Source of the DNA: Chryseobacterium sp. ISL-6
Lineage (GTDB): Bacteria; Bacteroidota; Bacteroidia; Flavobacteriales; Weeksellaceae
Direction: 5' to 3'
DNA length: 64,000 nucleotides
Assembly: GCF_018613715.1 (NCBI RefSeq)
Contig: NZ_JAGGPT010000007.1
Location: 186,001 to 250,000 of the forward strand
Shown: positions 25,657 to 34,373 of the stretch, in pieces
How the letters are laid out: every line of letters begins with the position of its first letter
Numbering within the stretch: the stretch's first letter is position 1
Made by a program: the position numbers and the translations under genes
Notes under the pieces: generated by a model
The model's database searches: none
What the model was told of the DNA's origin: nothing
What the model saw: the letters and a program-made list of their open reading frames with translations, nothing else

Positions 25657-28479
25657 TTAAAATGTTAGGTTCATACCAATGGTATAGATTGCCGAAATTG
25701 GATAGATATTATTATCAATACCCATTTGTACTCTATCGGTATTTAAGATTTCCGGTGAAAAACCATGATATTTGAAACTTGTCCAAGGGTTTTGAGCGCT
25801 TACATACAATCTTAGCTTAGTAATAGACATCGAATTTGTAAATGTTTTTGGTAAATTATATCCCACCTGAATATTTCTAATTCTGATATAGCTTCCATCT
25901 TCTACGTAAAAACTATTGGGTAATATAATAGACTGATCATTGGTGGCCATAGGATAATCATTGGATGTTCCGGCACCATGCCATCTGTTATTATAAAAAT
26001 CTAGATCCCAACTTTCATTTCCATATCGTTGTTCTCTATTGAAATTGTATATTTTATTTCCAAATACACCTTGGAAATCAATGGCAAAATCAAAATCATA
26101 AACATTCATATTAACACCAAATCCATAAGTTCCTTTAGGAATAGGGCTTCCGAGGAAAGTTTTGTCCCTTGCATCAATAACTCCGTTTCCATCGATGTCA
26201 GCAAACTTAAATCCACCTGCTTTTGCTCCATTTTGCGTAGCCCATGCATCTGCTTCTGCCTGACTTTGGAAAATACCCTCTACCTGGTAACCATAATAAG
26301 AACCAACGGCCTGTCCTTCTTGTAGTCTGATAATAGAATTTCCATATAAACTAGCTCCTGTTTGTAAGTAAGATCCATTGAAAACAGAAGTAATCTCATT
26401 CTTTAAGGTGGTAATGTTACCATAGACACCAATTTTTATATTATCATTGATCTTAGTATCATAGTTTACAGAAGCCTCGAAACCTCTGTTATTAAAAGAA
26501 TAAGCATTCGTAATATAGTTATTCCAGTTAGCAGCTCCTGAAACTGTTCCCTGAACAATACCATAAACAACGTCTTTGGTATCTTTATCAAAATAGGTAG
26601 CATCAATTTTCAACTTATTATTAAATAGTGCCATTTCTAATCCTAGATCTCTACCCGTTGTGGTTTCCCAACCAATATTCGGATCTATAATTTGATCTAT
26701 GGTTTGTGCTGGTGAACCATTATTTCCATAATATGCCCCTCCATTAATAATTGATGTATTAAGTGTGTAAGCTCTTTGCACATCTGGATTTCCTAATTTA
26801 CCCCAGCTCGCTCTTAGTTTTAAAAGATTAAAAACATTCTGCTCACTCATAAAGCTTTCTTTGGAAATAACCCATCCTGCGCTAACAGCTGGAAATACAC
26901 GGTATCTGTCGTTGCTGGAATATTTGGAGGTTCCATCTCTACGAATAGAAGCATTCAATAAATATTTACCACCATAATCATAGTTTAACCTTCCAAAAAA
27001 GGACTCTATTCTATCTTGATATGGGATTACATTACGGTCACCTTTATCGTAAGTTGTCATTACAATATCAGTTCCATCCGCAATATTCAAAGAATTGTTA
27101 TTTCCATTATATCTAACATTAAGTGCATCAGCATATGCCTGAGCATAAGAGCTTCTGGTCCTGGAAAAACCTGCGAGTACTTCTACATTATGCTTTCCAA
27201 AACTTCTTTTCCAACTTAATGTATTATCCCAGATATAATTTCTCGTTCTAGAATCTCTTGTTATTAGTTTTGGTGGCTTTTGATCCGCTGTAGGAACATA
27301 ATTAAATGTAGGAGTATATTCGTACTTATTCGAATTAATATTATCAGAACTATAACTAATTCTAAAAGTAAAGTCTTTTAAAAATTTATATTCTCCCCAG
27401 ATATTATTCAGTAATCTTTCTTCTCTAGTTTGAGATCTGTATAAATCTAATTTTGCTCTTGAATTTGGAATTTTAGCCAGGGTAAAATACTGATAGTCTC
27501 CTGTACTAGGATTAATTGGAGCATAGACAGGTGGCGAAGAATAAGCATCTAGCAACGTATTCTGAGCCTGATCAGTACGCATTTTTGAAAAAGTAAAGTT
27601 ATTTCCAATAGTAATGTTATCCGTAACTTTATAAGTAAGATTAACTTTCGAGTTAAATCTGTTAAAACCACTTCCTGAATTGATTCCCTGTCCAGCATTT
27701 AAATTACCTTCATCCTGCAAGTAACCTGTACTCAAGTAGTAATTCAATTTTCCTAAATTTCCGGATGCAGAAATATCGTTAGAATTAATAATACTGGTTC
27801 TGAAAATTTCTTTAAACCAATCAGTATCCGCAGGATAATTAGATCTGTTTAAGAATACCGGATCTTTCACATTTTCATTGATCAATTTTTCATTGTACAA
27901 TTCGATATACTGATCAGCGTTAACCATTTTAGGAATATTGGTTACCGTCTTAATTCCTAAATAAGAATTAAAATTAAAGACAGGTTTCTTACCTCTACCA
28001 CTTTTAGTTTTAATAATAACCGCACCATTTGATGCTCTTGCTCCGTAGATCGCTAAACTTGATGGATCTTTTAACACACTCATTGATTCAATATCCTGGG
28101 GACTCAAAAATGAGATATCATCTGTAATCATTCCATCAACAATAAAAACAGTTTTACCTGTTAAAGAACTAATCCCTCTGATATCTACTCTAGGAGATCC
28201 TCCTGGCGCTCCAGAATTCAAAATCTGAACTCCGGATAATTTCCCCTGAATAGAACTTATAGGGTTAGCATTCGGTTTATCGGCAAGATCTTTTGCCGTC
28301 ACAAGCCCTATACTTCCCGTAATATTTTCTTTCTTCTGGGATCCATATCCAATCATAACCACCTCTTCGATCTTCTGTTCTTTAGTAACAGTATCCTTAG
28401 GCGTCACCTGCGCATTGACGTTCATACCGAAGTATAACACAGCAATGAGTGATGAATACTTTAAATCACTTTGTTTCAT
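25657..28479 (-). CDS. SusC/RagA family TonB-dependent outer-membrane transporter
   Basis: About 940 residues from the ATG at 28479, where the signal sequence MKQSDLKYSSLIAVLYFGM begins; an upstream in-frame ATG at 28503 only adds MYEIKLNY. After the signal the protein goes almost straight into a TonB-box-like segment (EEVVMIGYGSQKKENITGSI) and the plug (SIQGKLSGVQILNSGAPGG, VFIVDGM, LKDPSSLAIYGARASNGAV). The barrel follows, ending in a family-typical IYTIGMNLTF. The N-terminal carboxypeptidase-regulatory-like domain found in most SusC proteins is missing, which fits the shorter length. It imports the oligosaccharide captured by SusD. Confidence 0.95.
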   Translation of the reverse strand: MKQSDLKYSSLIAVLYFGMNVNAQVTPKDTVTKEQKIEEVVMIGYGSQKKENITGSIGLVTAKDLADKPNANPISSIQGKLSGVQILNSGAPGGSPRVDIRGISSLTGKTVFIVDGMITDDISFLSPQDIESMSVLKDPSSLAIYGARASNGAVIIKTKSGRGKKPVFNFNSYLGIKTVTNIPKMVNADQYIELYNEKLINENVKDPVFLNRSNYPADTDWFKEIFRTSIINSNDISASGNLGKLNYYLSTGYLQDEGNLNAGQGINSGSGFNRFNSKVNLTYKVTDNITIGNNFTFSKMRTDQAQNTLLDAYSSPPVYAPINPSTGDYQYFTLAKIPNSRAKLDLYRSQTREERLLNNIWGEYKFLKDFTFRISYSSDNINSNKYEYTPTFNYVPTADQKPPKLITRDSRTRNYIWDNTLSWKRSFGKHNVEVLAGFSRTRSSYAQAYADALNVRYNGNNNSLNIADGTDIVMTTYDKGDRNVIPYQDRIESFFGRLNYDYGGKYLLNASIRRDGTSKYSSNDRYRVFPAVSAGWVISKESFMSEQNVFNLLKLRASWGKLGNPDVQRAYTLNTSIINGGAYYGNNGSPAQTIDQIIDPNIGWETTTGRDLGLEMALFNNKLKIDATYFDKDTKDVVYGIVQGTVSGAANWNNYITNAYSFNNRGFEASVNYDTKINDNIKIGVYGNITTLKNEITSVFNGSYLQTGASLYGNSIIRLQEGQAVGSYYGYQVEGIFQSQAEADAWATQNGAKAGGFKFADIDGNGVIDARDKTFLGSPIPKGTYGFGVNMNVYDFDFAIDFQGVFGNKIYNFNREQRYGNESWDLDFYNNRWHGAGTSNDYPMATNDQSIILPNSFYVEDGSYIRIRNIQVGYNLPKTFTNSMSITKLRLYVSAQNPWTSFKYHGFSPEILNTDRVQMGIDNNIYPISAIYTIGMNLTF

Positions 28480-28584
28480 ATAGTTCAATTTTATTTCGTA
28501 CAATCAAATTTCGAGACCGGTTTTTAAACCTTCAACCTGTCTTTAATTAAATAAATATTGTATTTCTCAAAAAAAGACATTAAC

Positions 28585-28592
28585 CAAAATTA
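28585..28592 (-). promoter_or_regulatory. Possible susC -7 element in the 376-bp divergent gap
   Basis: The minus strand reads TAATTTTG, matching TAnnTTTG, about 105 bp upstream of the susC start. The gap 28480-28855 also holds the plus-strand promoter at 28787-28817. I see no regulator gene, riboswitch or long repeat in it. Confidence 0.35.
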
Positions 28593-28786
28593 GAAAAATA
28601 TATGAAACATTGTTAACATATCATAAAAATTCTATAATTAGTGTGATACACCATACAGCATATGTGAAAACTTCATTTTTTAACGAATTATTTTTAAAAA
28701 TCAAATTGGTTTTCAATTAAATTTACAATGATAAATACAGGGTTTTATCAAAATAACTCCCCAAATCGCTATCATAAATTTAATAT

Positions 28787-28817
28787 TTTGTTAAACAGAT
28801 TTTCCTGTTTACCTTTG
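28787..28817 (+). promoter_or_regulatory. Two-part promoter of the DUF4197 gene
   Basis: A TTTG at 28787-28790 and TACCTTTG at 28810-28817 are separated by 19 bp, fitting the TTG-N(17-23)-TAnnTTTG flavobacterial promoter. The predicted leader to the ATG at 28856 is about 30 nt. Confidence 0.7.
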
Positions 28818-28855
28818 GCTCAATATTTGAAAATTACAACCATTAATAAAAATCA

Positions 28856-29533
28856 ATGAAAAAATACATTTTAGCAATAGCTTTAATAGCAGGAACTGCA
28901 ACTGTCATTACGACCTCTTTACAGTCTTGCAATAGTCTTGCAACAACTGACTTGGGCTTATCTATCATCAAAAGGTTATTATTGAACGGAATCGATAAAG
29001 GAATGAACGTTTATGGTAATAAAGATGCTTTCCTACAAAATAATATGGTTGATAAAGCGTTACCTAAAGAATTGAGAGATATCAATACTATGCTGGAGAA
29101 AGTAGCTCCTTCATTGGTTGCAAAAGAAAGAGAATATGTTGCTGAGGCAGCTTCTTATACGGTGAATATTTCAAAACCCATCCTGCAAAATGCAGTCAAT
29201 AGTTTGAATGCCCAAGATGTAACCAGAATTATTCAAGGTGAAAAGGGTACGGCAACTTTGATTTTAAAAGAAAAGACTTCTCAACAACTGGTAGCAGCTA
29301 TTGCTCCAAAAGTGGATGAAAAATTAAATCAATATGGTATCGTTAAGACCATTAATACCGCTTTGGCAGGAAGTAATTTTTTAGGGAATCTCTTAGGTGG
29401 AAATAACAACACTGTAAATGCGGGCGGACTGAGTAAATTAGCCTCTGAACAACTGGTTAACGGTTTATTTAATATCATTGAAGATTACGAAGTACAGAAC
29501 TCTAAAGCTCTATTGGGACCTCTTGGAAAATAG
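28856..29533 (+). CDS. DUF4197 family lipoprotein
   Basis: A 225-residue protein with a signal peptide ending in TTSLQSC (lipobox-like, Cys25). The mature region matches DUF4197: GLSIIKRLLLNGIDKGMNVYGNKDAFLQN, then LPKELRDINTMLEKV, ISKPILQNAVNSLNAQDVTRIIQGEKGTATLILKEKT (continuous over about 37 residues) and a C-terminal SEQLVNGLFNIIEDYE. The family is widespread in Proteobacteria and Bacteroidota with no settled function; it is all-helical and periplasmic. It has its own well-formed promoter and precedes a DUF493 gene by 40 bp. Confidence 0.88.
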   Translation: MKKYILAIALIAGTATVITTSLQSCNSLATTDLGLSIIKRLLLNGIDKGMNVYGNKDAFLQNNMVDKALPKELRDINTMLEKVAPSLVAKEREYVAEAASYTVNISKPILQNAVNSLNAQDVTRIIQGEKGTATLILKEKTSQQLVAAIAPKVDEKLNQYGIVKTINTALAGSNFLGNLLGGNNNTVNAGGLSKLASEQLVNGLFNIIEDYEVQNSKALLGPLGK

Positions 29534-29573
29534 AAAAAATTTCGTTAAATTTATATATAATTAAAATTGATAG

Positions 29574-29879
29574 ATGGACATACTTCAAGGAAATCAACAC
29601 GCAAATCCTGAAGAATTTTATAATTCTTTAAAGGAAAAATTAGAGGGTCATCATGACTTTCCGGAAGATTATTTATTTAAATTTATAATTCCTACAGATC
29701 AGGCAAAGCTTACAGAAATATATAGAGTTTTTGATGGCATCAAATTTACACTTGGTAATAGAGAAAGTAAAAATGGAAAATATACAGCTTGTAATATCAA
29801 TGCTTTTGTATTGGATGCTGATCAGGTCGTAAAAATTTATAAAGAAGTTGGAAGGATAGAAGGAGTAATTCTATTGTAA
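29574..29879 (+). CDS. DUF493 (YbeD-like) family protein
   Basis: A 101-residue cytosolic protein of the DUF493 family, with an ACT-like ferredoxin fold: FYNSLKEKLEGHHDFPEDYLFKFIIP (over about 26 residues) and, after NGKYTACNINAFV, the last helix-strand ADQVVKIYKEVGRIEGVI. E. coli YbeD is the best-known relative and is thought to have a regulatory role. Here it sits 40 bp after the DUF4197 gene and before a strong terminator, likely as the second gene of that unit. Confidence 0.88.
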   Translation: MDILQGNQHANPEEFYNSLKEKLEGHHDFPEDYLFKFIIPTDQAKLTEIYRVFDGIKFTLGNRESKNGKYTACNINAFVLDADQVVKIYKEVGRIEGVILL

Positions 29880-29884
29880 AAATA

Positions 29885-29909
29885 AAAAGTCAGCATAAAG
29901 CTGACTTTT
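29885..29909. terminator. Terminator between convergent DUF493 and ArsC-like genes
   Basis: Stem AAAAGTCAGC/GCTGACTTTT with a 5-nt loop; it has an A-run on one side and a T-rich tract on the other, so it can serve both directions. Confidence 0.85.
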
Positions 29910-29928
29910 ATTGTATATTGTATTTTGA

Positions 29929-30279
29929 TTATTTTTCTATAAAGAACTTCACATTTTCAATCGGTCTTCCTAGCATGGCTACTGAACCTTTTATTAAAAT
30001 AGGCCTTTGTATTAAAGAAGGATTTTGAGATAAAATTTCTAACCATTCGTCTTCCGAATAATTTTTACTCGCAAATTTTTCCTGATACAATTTTTCGGTC
30101 TTTCTGATCAAATGGAACACACTTTGATTCAATTTCTTCAAAACCGTTTTTAATTCTAAAATACTTAGCGGGTCTTCCACCATATTGATGATCTCAAACG
30201 GCACTCCATTCTCATCCAAATACTCTAAAACAGCATTTGACTTTGAACAACTTCCATTATGTAAAACCTTAACTAACAT
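29929..30279 (-). CDS. ArsC/Spx-type thioredoxin-fold protein
   Basis: A 116-residue member of the glutaredoxin-linked arsenate reductase superfamily. The active-site loop is HNGSCSKSNAVLEYL with the catalytic cysteine at residue 11, and the conserved arginine appears in SLIQRPILIKGSVAMLGRP. Members either reduce arsenate using glutathione/glutaredoxin or act in redox signalling (Spx, YffB-like). There is no other ars gene nearby, so an arsenic role is not supported by context. It has a plausible own promoter upstream. Confidence 0.85.
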   Translation of the reverse strand: MLVKVLHNGSCSKSNAVLEYLDENGVPFEIINMVEDPLSILELKTVLKKLNQSVFHLIRKTEKLYQEKFASKNYSEDEWLEILSQNPSLIQRPILIKGSVAMLGRPIENVKFFIEK

Positions 30280-30315
30280 ATTTAATTATATTAAAAAATT
30301 AAACTTGTACTATAA

Positions 30316-30342
30316 CAAATTTAGTAAGAAATCAAGTTACAA
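30316..30342 (-). promoter_or_regulatory. Promoter of the ArsC-like gene
   Basis: On the minus strand TAAATTTG (30316-30323) is preceded by TTG (30340-30342) with a 16-bp gap, just short of the 17-23 bp norm. The leader to the ATG at 30279 would be about 30 nt. Confidence 0.45.
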
Positions 30343-30372
30343 AAATCTTAACGGATAATAAATAATTGTTAA

Positions 30373-30987
30373 TTAAAACAATCCATTCAGTTCCGCTTCA
30401 ATTTTTTCCAGGATAAAACCAAAGTCTTCAGGTTTTTCCACGAAATCTAAATCATCAACTTCAATAACCAACAGTTTCCCTTCCGTATAATTGGAAATCC
30501 ATTTTTCATACTTCTGATTTAATTTTGAAAGATATTCAATACTGATCGAAGCTTCATATTCCCGTCCTCTTTTGTAGATCTTTTTAACCAGATTGGGTAC
30601 ATCAGACTTCAGATAGATTAATAGATCCGGAGCTGAAACAAAAGATTTCATGAGATTAAAAACAGCCTGATAATTGGTAAAATCCCTATCAGAAAGCAAA
30701 TTCATATCATTTAAGTTTTCTGCAAAAATATGTGCATCTTCATAAATGGTACGATCCTGAATAATATTCTTTCCACTTTCTCTTATCTCCTTTACCTGGC
30801 GGAATCTGCTTCCTAAAAAGTAGATCTGTAAAGCAAAACTCCATTTGCTCATATCCGCATAAAAATCTTCCAAATATGGATTATGGTCTACATCTTCAAA
30901 TTGTGCATCCCATCCGTAATGCTTAGAAAGCATGGTCGTTAATGTAGTTTTACCTGCTCCAATGTTTCCTGTAACTGCAATGTGCAT
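30373..30987 (-). CDS. Deoxynucleoside kinase
   Basis: A 204-residue P-loop kinase of the deoxyadenosine/deoxyguanosine kinase family. The Walker A motif GNIGAGKTT is at residues 7-15, the substrate-site glutamate is in FEDVDHNPYLEDFY, the ERS/DRT-type motif is QDRTIYEDAHIF, and the LID arginines lie in YKRGREYEASISIEYL. It phosphorylates deoxynucleosides for salvage. It lies 43 bp after the end of the beta-propeller-like gene on the same strand and is probably co-transcribed with it. Confidence 0.93.
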   Translation of the reverse strand: MHIAVTGNIGAGKTTLTTMLSKHYGWDAQFEDVDHNPYLEDFYADMSKWSFALQIYFLGSRFRQVKEIRESGKNIIQDRTIYEDAHIFAENLNDMNLLSDRDFTNYQAVFNLMKSFVSAPDLLIYLKSDVPNLVKKIYKRGREYEASISIEYLSKLNQKYEKWISNYTEGKLLVIEVDDLDFVEKPEDFGFILEKIEAELNGLF

Positions 30988-31030
30988 ATTCTATTTTCCC
31001 TTATGTTTTATTGATACCATGAAAAAACAA

Positions 31031-32014
31031 CTAAATACCAACTGTCTGAATTTCCTTAGAATCTTCAATAAGCTTCTTCAAAGTATCGTCTGCAGCTTTT
31101 TCTACAGTTTGATCTTTAATAAACTTATCCTGAACTTTTTCTAATGATTTATCCTCAGATTCAGCGGGTTTCTCCGGCAATTTCTGGATGGCTTCTTCAG
31201 TCTTTTTGGATTCAGGTTCAGGATCGGCCTGCTGTTTAGCTTCTTTAATTTTTTCGAGGTTGTAAAGATAAAGGTTGTTCGCTTTGATTGCAAAATAAGA
31301 AAGCGTGTTTTTATCCACAATCTGCGCATCAGGATCTTCAAAAATCTTCACCAAACCTTTTTCAGGAACATACTTAAGAATTGTTGTCTTGGTCATCATT
31401 AAAATATATTCATTTTCTCTTCTAAAGCGTTTTCCATTTTCTAGAGGAATTTCAACCAGCTTTTCAAATTTCAAACTGTAAACCCGGAAGTGCTTTCTTG
31501 TAAGAATATAAACCTTATTTTCATAGACCAAAAGATCTACCAGATCATCAAAACTGGCATCAAAAGGATAAGAATTGATTGTTGTATCGTTTCTGAAATT
31601 ATATTGAATAAGACGTTTTGAACTTTCATCCAACAACCATATCTGCTGAAGATCTTCTGCGTAAGCTATTTTTATGAAAGTAAATTTTTGTTTAAAATCT
31701 ACTTTTTGGATTTCATTAAGGTTCTGATCTACAAATTTCAGTTCCTGTGCATTTTCCGAAAACAAAGGTACAGTTAATGGATTTTGAACCCCTTGAATTT
31801 TAAAGGGTACAGTAAGCATCATTTTCCCGATCTGTTTTCCTAAAGAATCATATTTTGTTAAACTAAAGTCTTTATTTTTATAGATATAGAGGTTTCCATA
31901 ATCGTCAGCAAAGAGGTCTTTTGCTTCCTTTAATTTTAAAGTATCTAATGCCACGGCTTTCTGCGCAGAAAATGAGCAGAAAATGAAAGCAAATATGAAT
32001 GGTAATAATTTCAA
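31031..32014 (-). CDS. Exported protein, beta-propeller-like with charged C-terminal tail
   Basis: A 327-residue protein with a signal peptide (MKLLPFIFAFIFCSFSAQK). Residues about 25-245 show repeating short strands with aromatic and Asp/Gly turns (LFADDYGNLYIYKNKDFSLTKYD in form, QQIWLLDESSKRLIQYN, NKVYILTRKHFRVYSL), consistent with an incomplete six-bladed propeller. Residues about 250-327 are Glu/Lys/Pro-rich and probably disordered. No catalytic motif is visible. It precedes the deoxynucleoside kinase gene by 43 bp, a pairing that offers no clear functional link. Family not recognised. Confidence 0.7.
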   Translation of the reverse strand: MKLLPFIFAFIFCSFSAQKAVALDTLKLKEAKDLFADDYGNLYIYKNKDFSLTKYDSLGKQIGKMMLTVPFKIQGVQNPLTVPLFSENAQELKFVDQNLNEIQKVDFKQKFTFIKIAYAEDLQQIWLLDESSKRLIQYNFRNDTTINSYPFDASFDDLVDLLVYENKVYILTRKHFRVYSLKFEKLVEIPLENGKRFRRENEYILMMTKTTILKYVPEKGLVKIFEDPDAQIVDKNTLSYFAIKANNLYLYNLEKIKEAKQQADPEPESKKTEEAIQKLPEKPAESEDKSLEKVQDKFIKDQTVEKAADDTLKKLIEDSKEIQTVGI

Positions 32015-32102
32015 AGTTCTTTTACTAATTATAGTGCTTCAGAGAAGCTCTACCAATTTACATACTTTATTCTATTTAAGTTAAAATTGCCTGTCATTTA
32101 AT

Positions 32103-33128
32103 TTATCTAATAGCAATTTCATAAATCTTATTCCAGTTTTTTCCTGTCACTAACATATTTTCTCCTTTAAAGGCAATTCCATTCAAAACGTGCTCACTGT
32201 TATTTTGAGTATTTTCTGTGGTAATTTTTGTGAAATCAAATTTTCCTACCACTTCGCCATTTAAAGGATTAATTTTTAAAATGATAGGCTTATGCCAAAT
32301 GTTTGAATAAATGAATCCATTATGGTATTCTAATTCATTAAGCTGCTCATAAACCTCAGCATTACCCGCTACAGGAATTGTTTTCAAAACCTTTGAAGGA
32401 TCATTTACATCTAAAAAATAGAGGTTTTTTGAGCCGTCGGTTGCAATAAGATCTTTTCCGTCGTATGTTAATCCCCAACCCTCACCAATTACACTTGGTA
32501 GTGGAAATTCAGAAAGAAGTTTAAGGGTGTTTTTATCATACACGAAACCTTTTCTGTTTTGATAGGTTAGCTGAAATATTTTATCTTCTGCAATGGCGCA
32601 ACCTTCAGAAAAAATATCATTGGGTTGTTTGGTTAAAGTAATAGGTGTCATTTCACCTAATGTATATTTTAGAATTTTCGAGGTATTTTTAAGTCCCGCA
32701 CTCTCATAAACGGTACTCCCTTCCAGAGTAAACCCTTCAATAAAATTATTCGGATCGTGTGGGTATTCTGCTTTGATTTCATAGGAAATTTGCTTCTCAG
32801 GATTCTTTGCAAACACATTGATCGTAGCATCCTGATTTAATGTTTCTCCTTCCTTTGTTTTAATGATGAAACTCACCTCATTATCTCCTAAAGTGAAAAA
32901 CTTAGGATCTATTGTTAAATTTGAAGTTTCATGATCTCCAAAACTTATCGCAATACTTTCTGCATTATCTGAAACATCTTTAGGGATCTCCAGCTTATCA
33001 CCAAAATGATAGCCCCTTTGCTCCATCGAATTATTATAATCGCTTAAAGTATCCAGGATCTTTTTGTTTTTATTACAAGATGTTAACAATAAGATTGACG
33101 CAAAAGTTGCAGCTAGCTTTAATTTCAC
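32103..33128 (-). CDS. Glutaminyl-peptide cyclotransferase, copy 1
   Basis: A 341-residue lipoprotein (signal ending ASILLLTSC). From about residue 150 it is the five-bladed-propeller glutamine cyclotransferase domain: FSEGCAIAEDKIFQLTY, GEGWGLTYDGKDLIATDGS, QLNELEYHNGFIYSNIW and VLNGIAFKGENMLVTGKNW. The enzyme turns N-terminal glutamine of peptides into pyroglutamate. Residues about 25-135 form an extra Ig-like/cadherin-like N-terminal region not needed for catalysis. A near copy lies 190 bp upstream on the same strand. Pyroglutamate ends are common on exported Bacteroidota proteins, so a role in maturing envelope proteins is plausible. Confidence 0.92.
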   Translation of the reverse strand: MKLKLAATFASILLLTSCNKNKKILDTLSDYNNSMEQRGYHFGDKLEIPKDVSDNAESIAISFGDHETSNLTIDPKFFTLGDNEVSFIIKTKEGETLNQDATINVFAKNPEKQISYEIKAEYPHDPNNFIEGFTLEGSTVYESAGLKNTSKILKYTLGEMTPITLTKQPNDIFSEGCAIAEDKIFQLTYQNRKGFVYDKNTLKLLSEFPLPSVIGEGWGLTYDGKDLIATDGSKNLYFLDVNDPSKVLKTIPVAGNAEVYEQLNELEYHNGFIYSNIWHKPIILKINPLNGEVVGKFDFTKITTENTQNNSEHVLNGIAFKGENMLVTGKNWNKIYEIAIR

Positions 33129-33147
33129 TGAATTTCTAATATTTTCT

Positions 33148-33177
33148 CAAAAATAGGAAAATTTATCACTTGGTCAA
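33148..33177 (-). promoter_or_regulatory. Two-part promoter of cyclotransferase copy 1
   Basis: On the minus strand TTG (33175-33177) and TATTTTTG (33148-33155) are 19 bp apart, a good fit to the flavobacterial consensus, with a 20-bp distance to the ATG. Closely similar sequence lies in front of copy 2. Confidence 0.65.
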
Positions 33178-33259
33178 CTAATTTCATTGACCCATCCTAT
33201 AATTTTAAGAATATACATTAGCTTATTTCACTCTTTTATAATAGCTATCTATCTCATCA

Positions 33260-33286
33260 AAATAGCGCCCCAAAAGAGCGCTATTT
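33260..33286 (-). terminator. Hairpin after cyclotransferase copy 2
   Basis: A 9-bp stem AAATAGCGC/GCGCTATTT with a 9-nt loop lies 30 bp beyond the copy 2 stop. The minus-strand T-run is short (TTTT), so efficiency may be modest. Confidence 0.6.
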
Positions 33287-33315
33287 CGATTTTATGTAAA
33301 CAAAATTACTTTTGA

Positions 33316-34338
33316 TTATTTAATTGCAACTTCATAAATCTTCGACCAGTTCTTTCCTGTCACCAACATATTTTCACCTTTAAAAGCGATGCCATTTAGT
33401 ACATCATCACTTCCTTTGGTATTCTGCTTGGCGATATCTGTAAAATCAAATGTACCAACAACTTCTCCATTGGCAGGATTAATTTTTAAAACAATTGGCT
33501 TTTGCCAAACATTCGCATAAATAAATCCATTATAATATTCCAATTCATTCAACTGATCATAAGCCTGAGCACTCCCTGCCACAGCAATATATCTTACTAA
33601 TTTTGAAGGATCTTTAGGATCAAGGAAATACAATAATTTACTTCCATCAGAAGCGATAAGGTTTTTTCCATCATACGTCAGTCCCCATCCTTCTCCTAAT
33701 ACATTAGGATATGCAAATTCCGACAGAAGCTTTAAAGAGCTTTTATCATAGATATATCCTTTTTTGCTCTGCCAGGTCAATTGATATACTTTATCACCAA
33801 CAATAGTACTTCCTTCAGAAAAATCTTCCTGTGCCTGTTTTGTTGATGCAAGAGGAGTTGTGGTTCCCAATGTATATTTTAGAATTTGTGAAGACCCGTT
33901 CTGCCCATCGCTCTCATAAATTGTGTTGCCTTCTACCTGAAACCCCTGAACGAAATTGGCCGGATTATGTGGATATTCTGCAACAATCTGATAAGAGATC
34001 TTTTTCTCAGGATTCTTAGCAAAAACATTGATCGTTGCATCCTGATTCAAAGTTTCACCTCCTTTAGTTTTGATATTGAAGGTTACCGCATTATCTCCTA
34101 ATGTGAAAAATTTAGGATCAATCACTAAATTCGAAGTTTCTTTATCTCCAAAACTAATGGTAATACTTTCAGCATTATCTGCAACATCTTTAGGAATCTC
34201 AAGTTTATCACCAAAATGATATCCTTTGCTTTCCATTGAATTGTTATAATCAGTTAAACTATTCAATATCTTCTTATCATTGTTACAAGACACCAACATT
34301 AAAATCGCTGCAAAACCAGCTATTATATTTTTTTTCAT
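33316..34338 (-). CDS. Glutaminyl-peptide cyclotransferase, copy 2
   Basis: A 340-residue lipoprotein (signal ending ILMLVSC) with the same layout and most of the same residues as copy 1: GEGWGLTYDGKNLIASDGS, QLNELEYYNGFIYANVW and VLNGIAFKGENMLVTGKNW are near-identical. By eye about three quarters of positions agree along the full length. FSEGS here replaces FSEGC of copy 1. Both copies retain the core motifs, so both look functional. The 30 bp in front of the two starts also match closely, which points to a tandem duplication that included the promoter. Confidence 0.92.
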   Translation of the reverse strand: MKKNIIAGFAAILMLVSCNNDKKILNSLTDYNNSMESKGYHFGDKLEIPKDVADNAESITISFGDKETSNLVIDPKFFTLGDNAVTFNIKTKGGETLNQDATINVFAKNPEKKISYQIVAEYPHNPANFVQGFQVEGNTIYESDGQNGSSQILKYTLGTTTPLASTKQAQEDFSEGSTIVGDKVYQLTWQSKKGYIYDKSSLKLLSEFAYPNVLGEGWGLTYDGKNLIASDGSKLLYFLDPKDPSKLVRYIAVAGSAQAYDQLNELEYYNGFIYANVWQKPIVLKINPANGEVVGTFDFTDIAKQNTKGSDDVLNGIAFKGENMLVTGKNWSKIYEVAIK

Positions 34339-34358
34339 TGAATTTCCAAATATTTCAC

Positions 34359-34366
34359 CAAAAATA
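34359..34366 (-). promoter_or_regulatory. -7 element of cyclotransferase copy 2
   Basis: The minus strand reads TATTTTTG, 21 bp before the ATG and just past the stop of the upstream VOC gene. Sequence around it parallels the copy 1 promoter. Confidence 0.5.
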
Positions 34367-34373
34367 GCAAATT

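Noticed and set aside
29929..30279. Arsenic-resistance locus
   Set aside because: Only the thioredoxin-fold ArsC-like gene is present; no arsR, arsB or arsM neighbours. The family also has redox-regulatory members.
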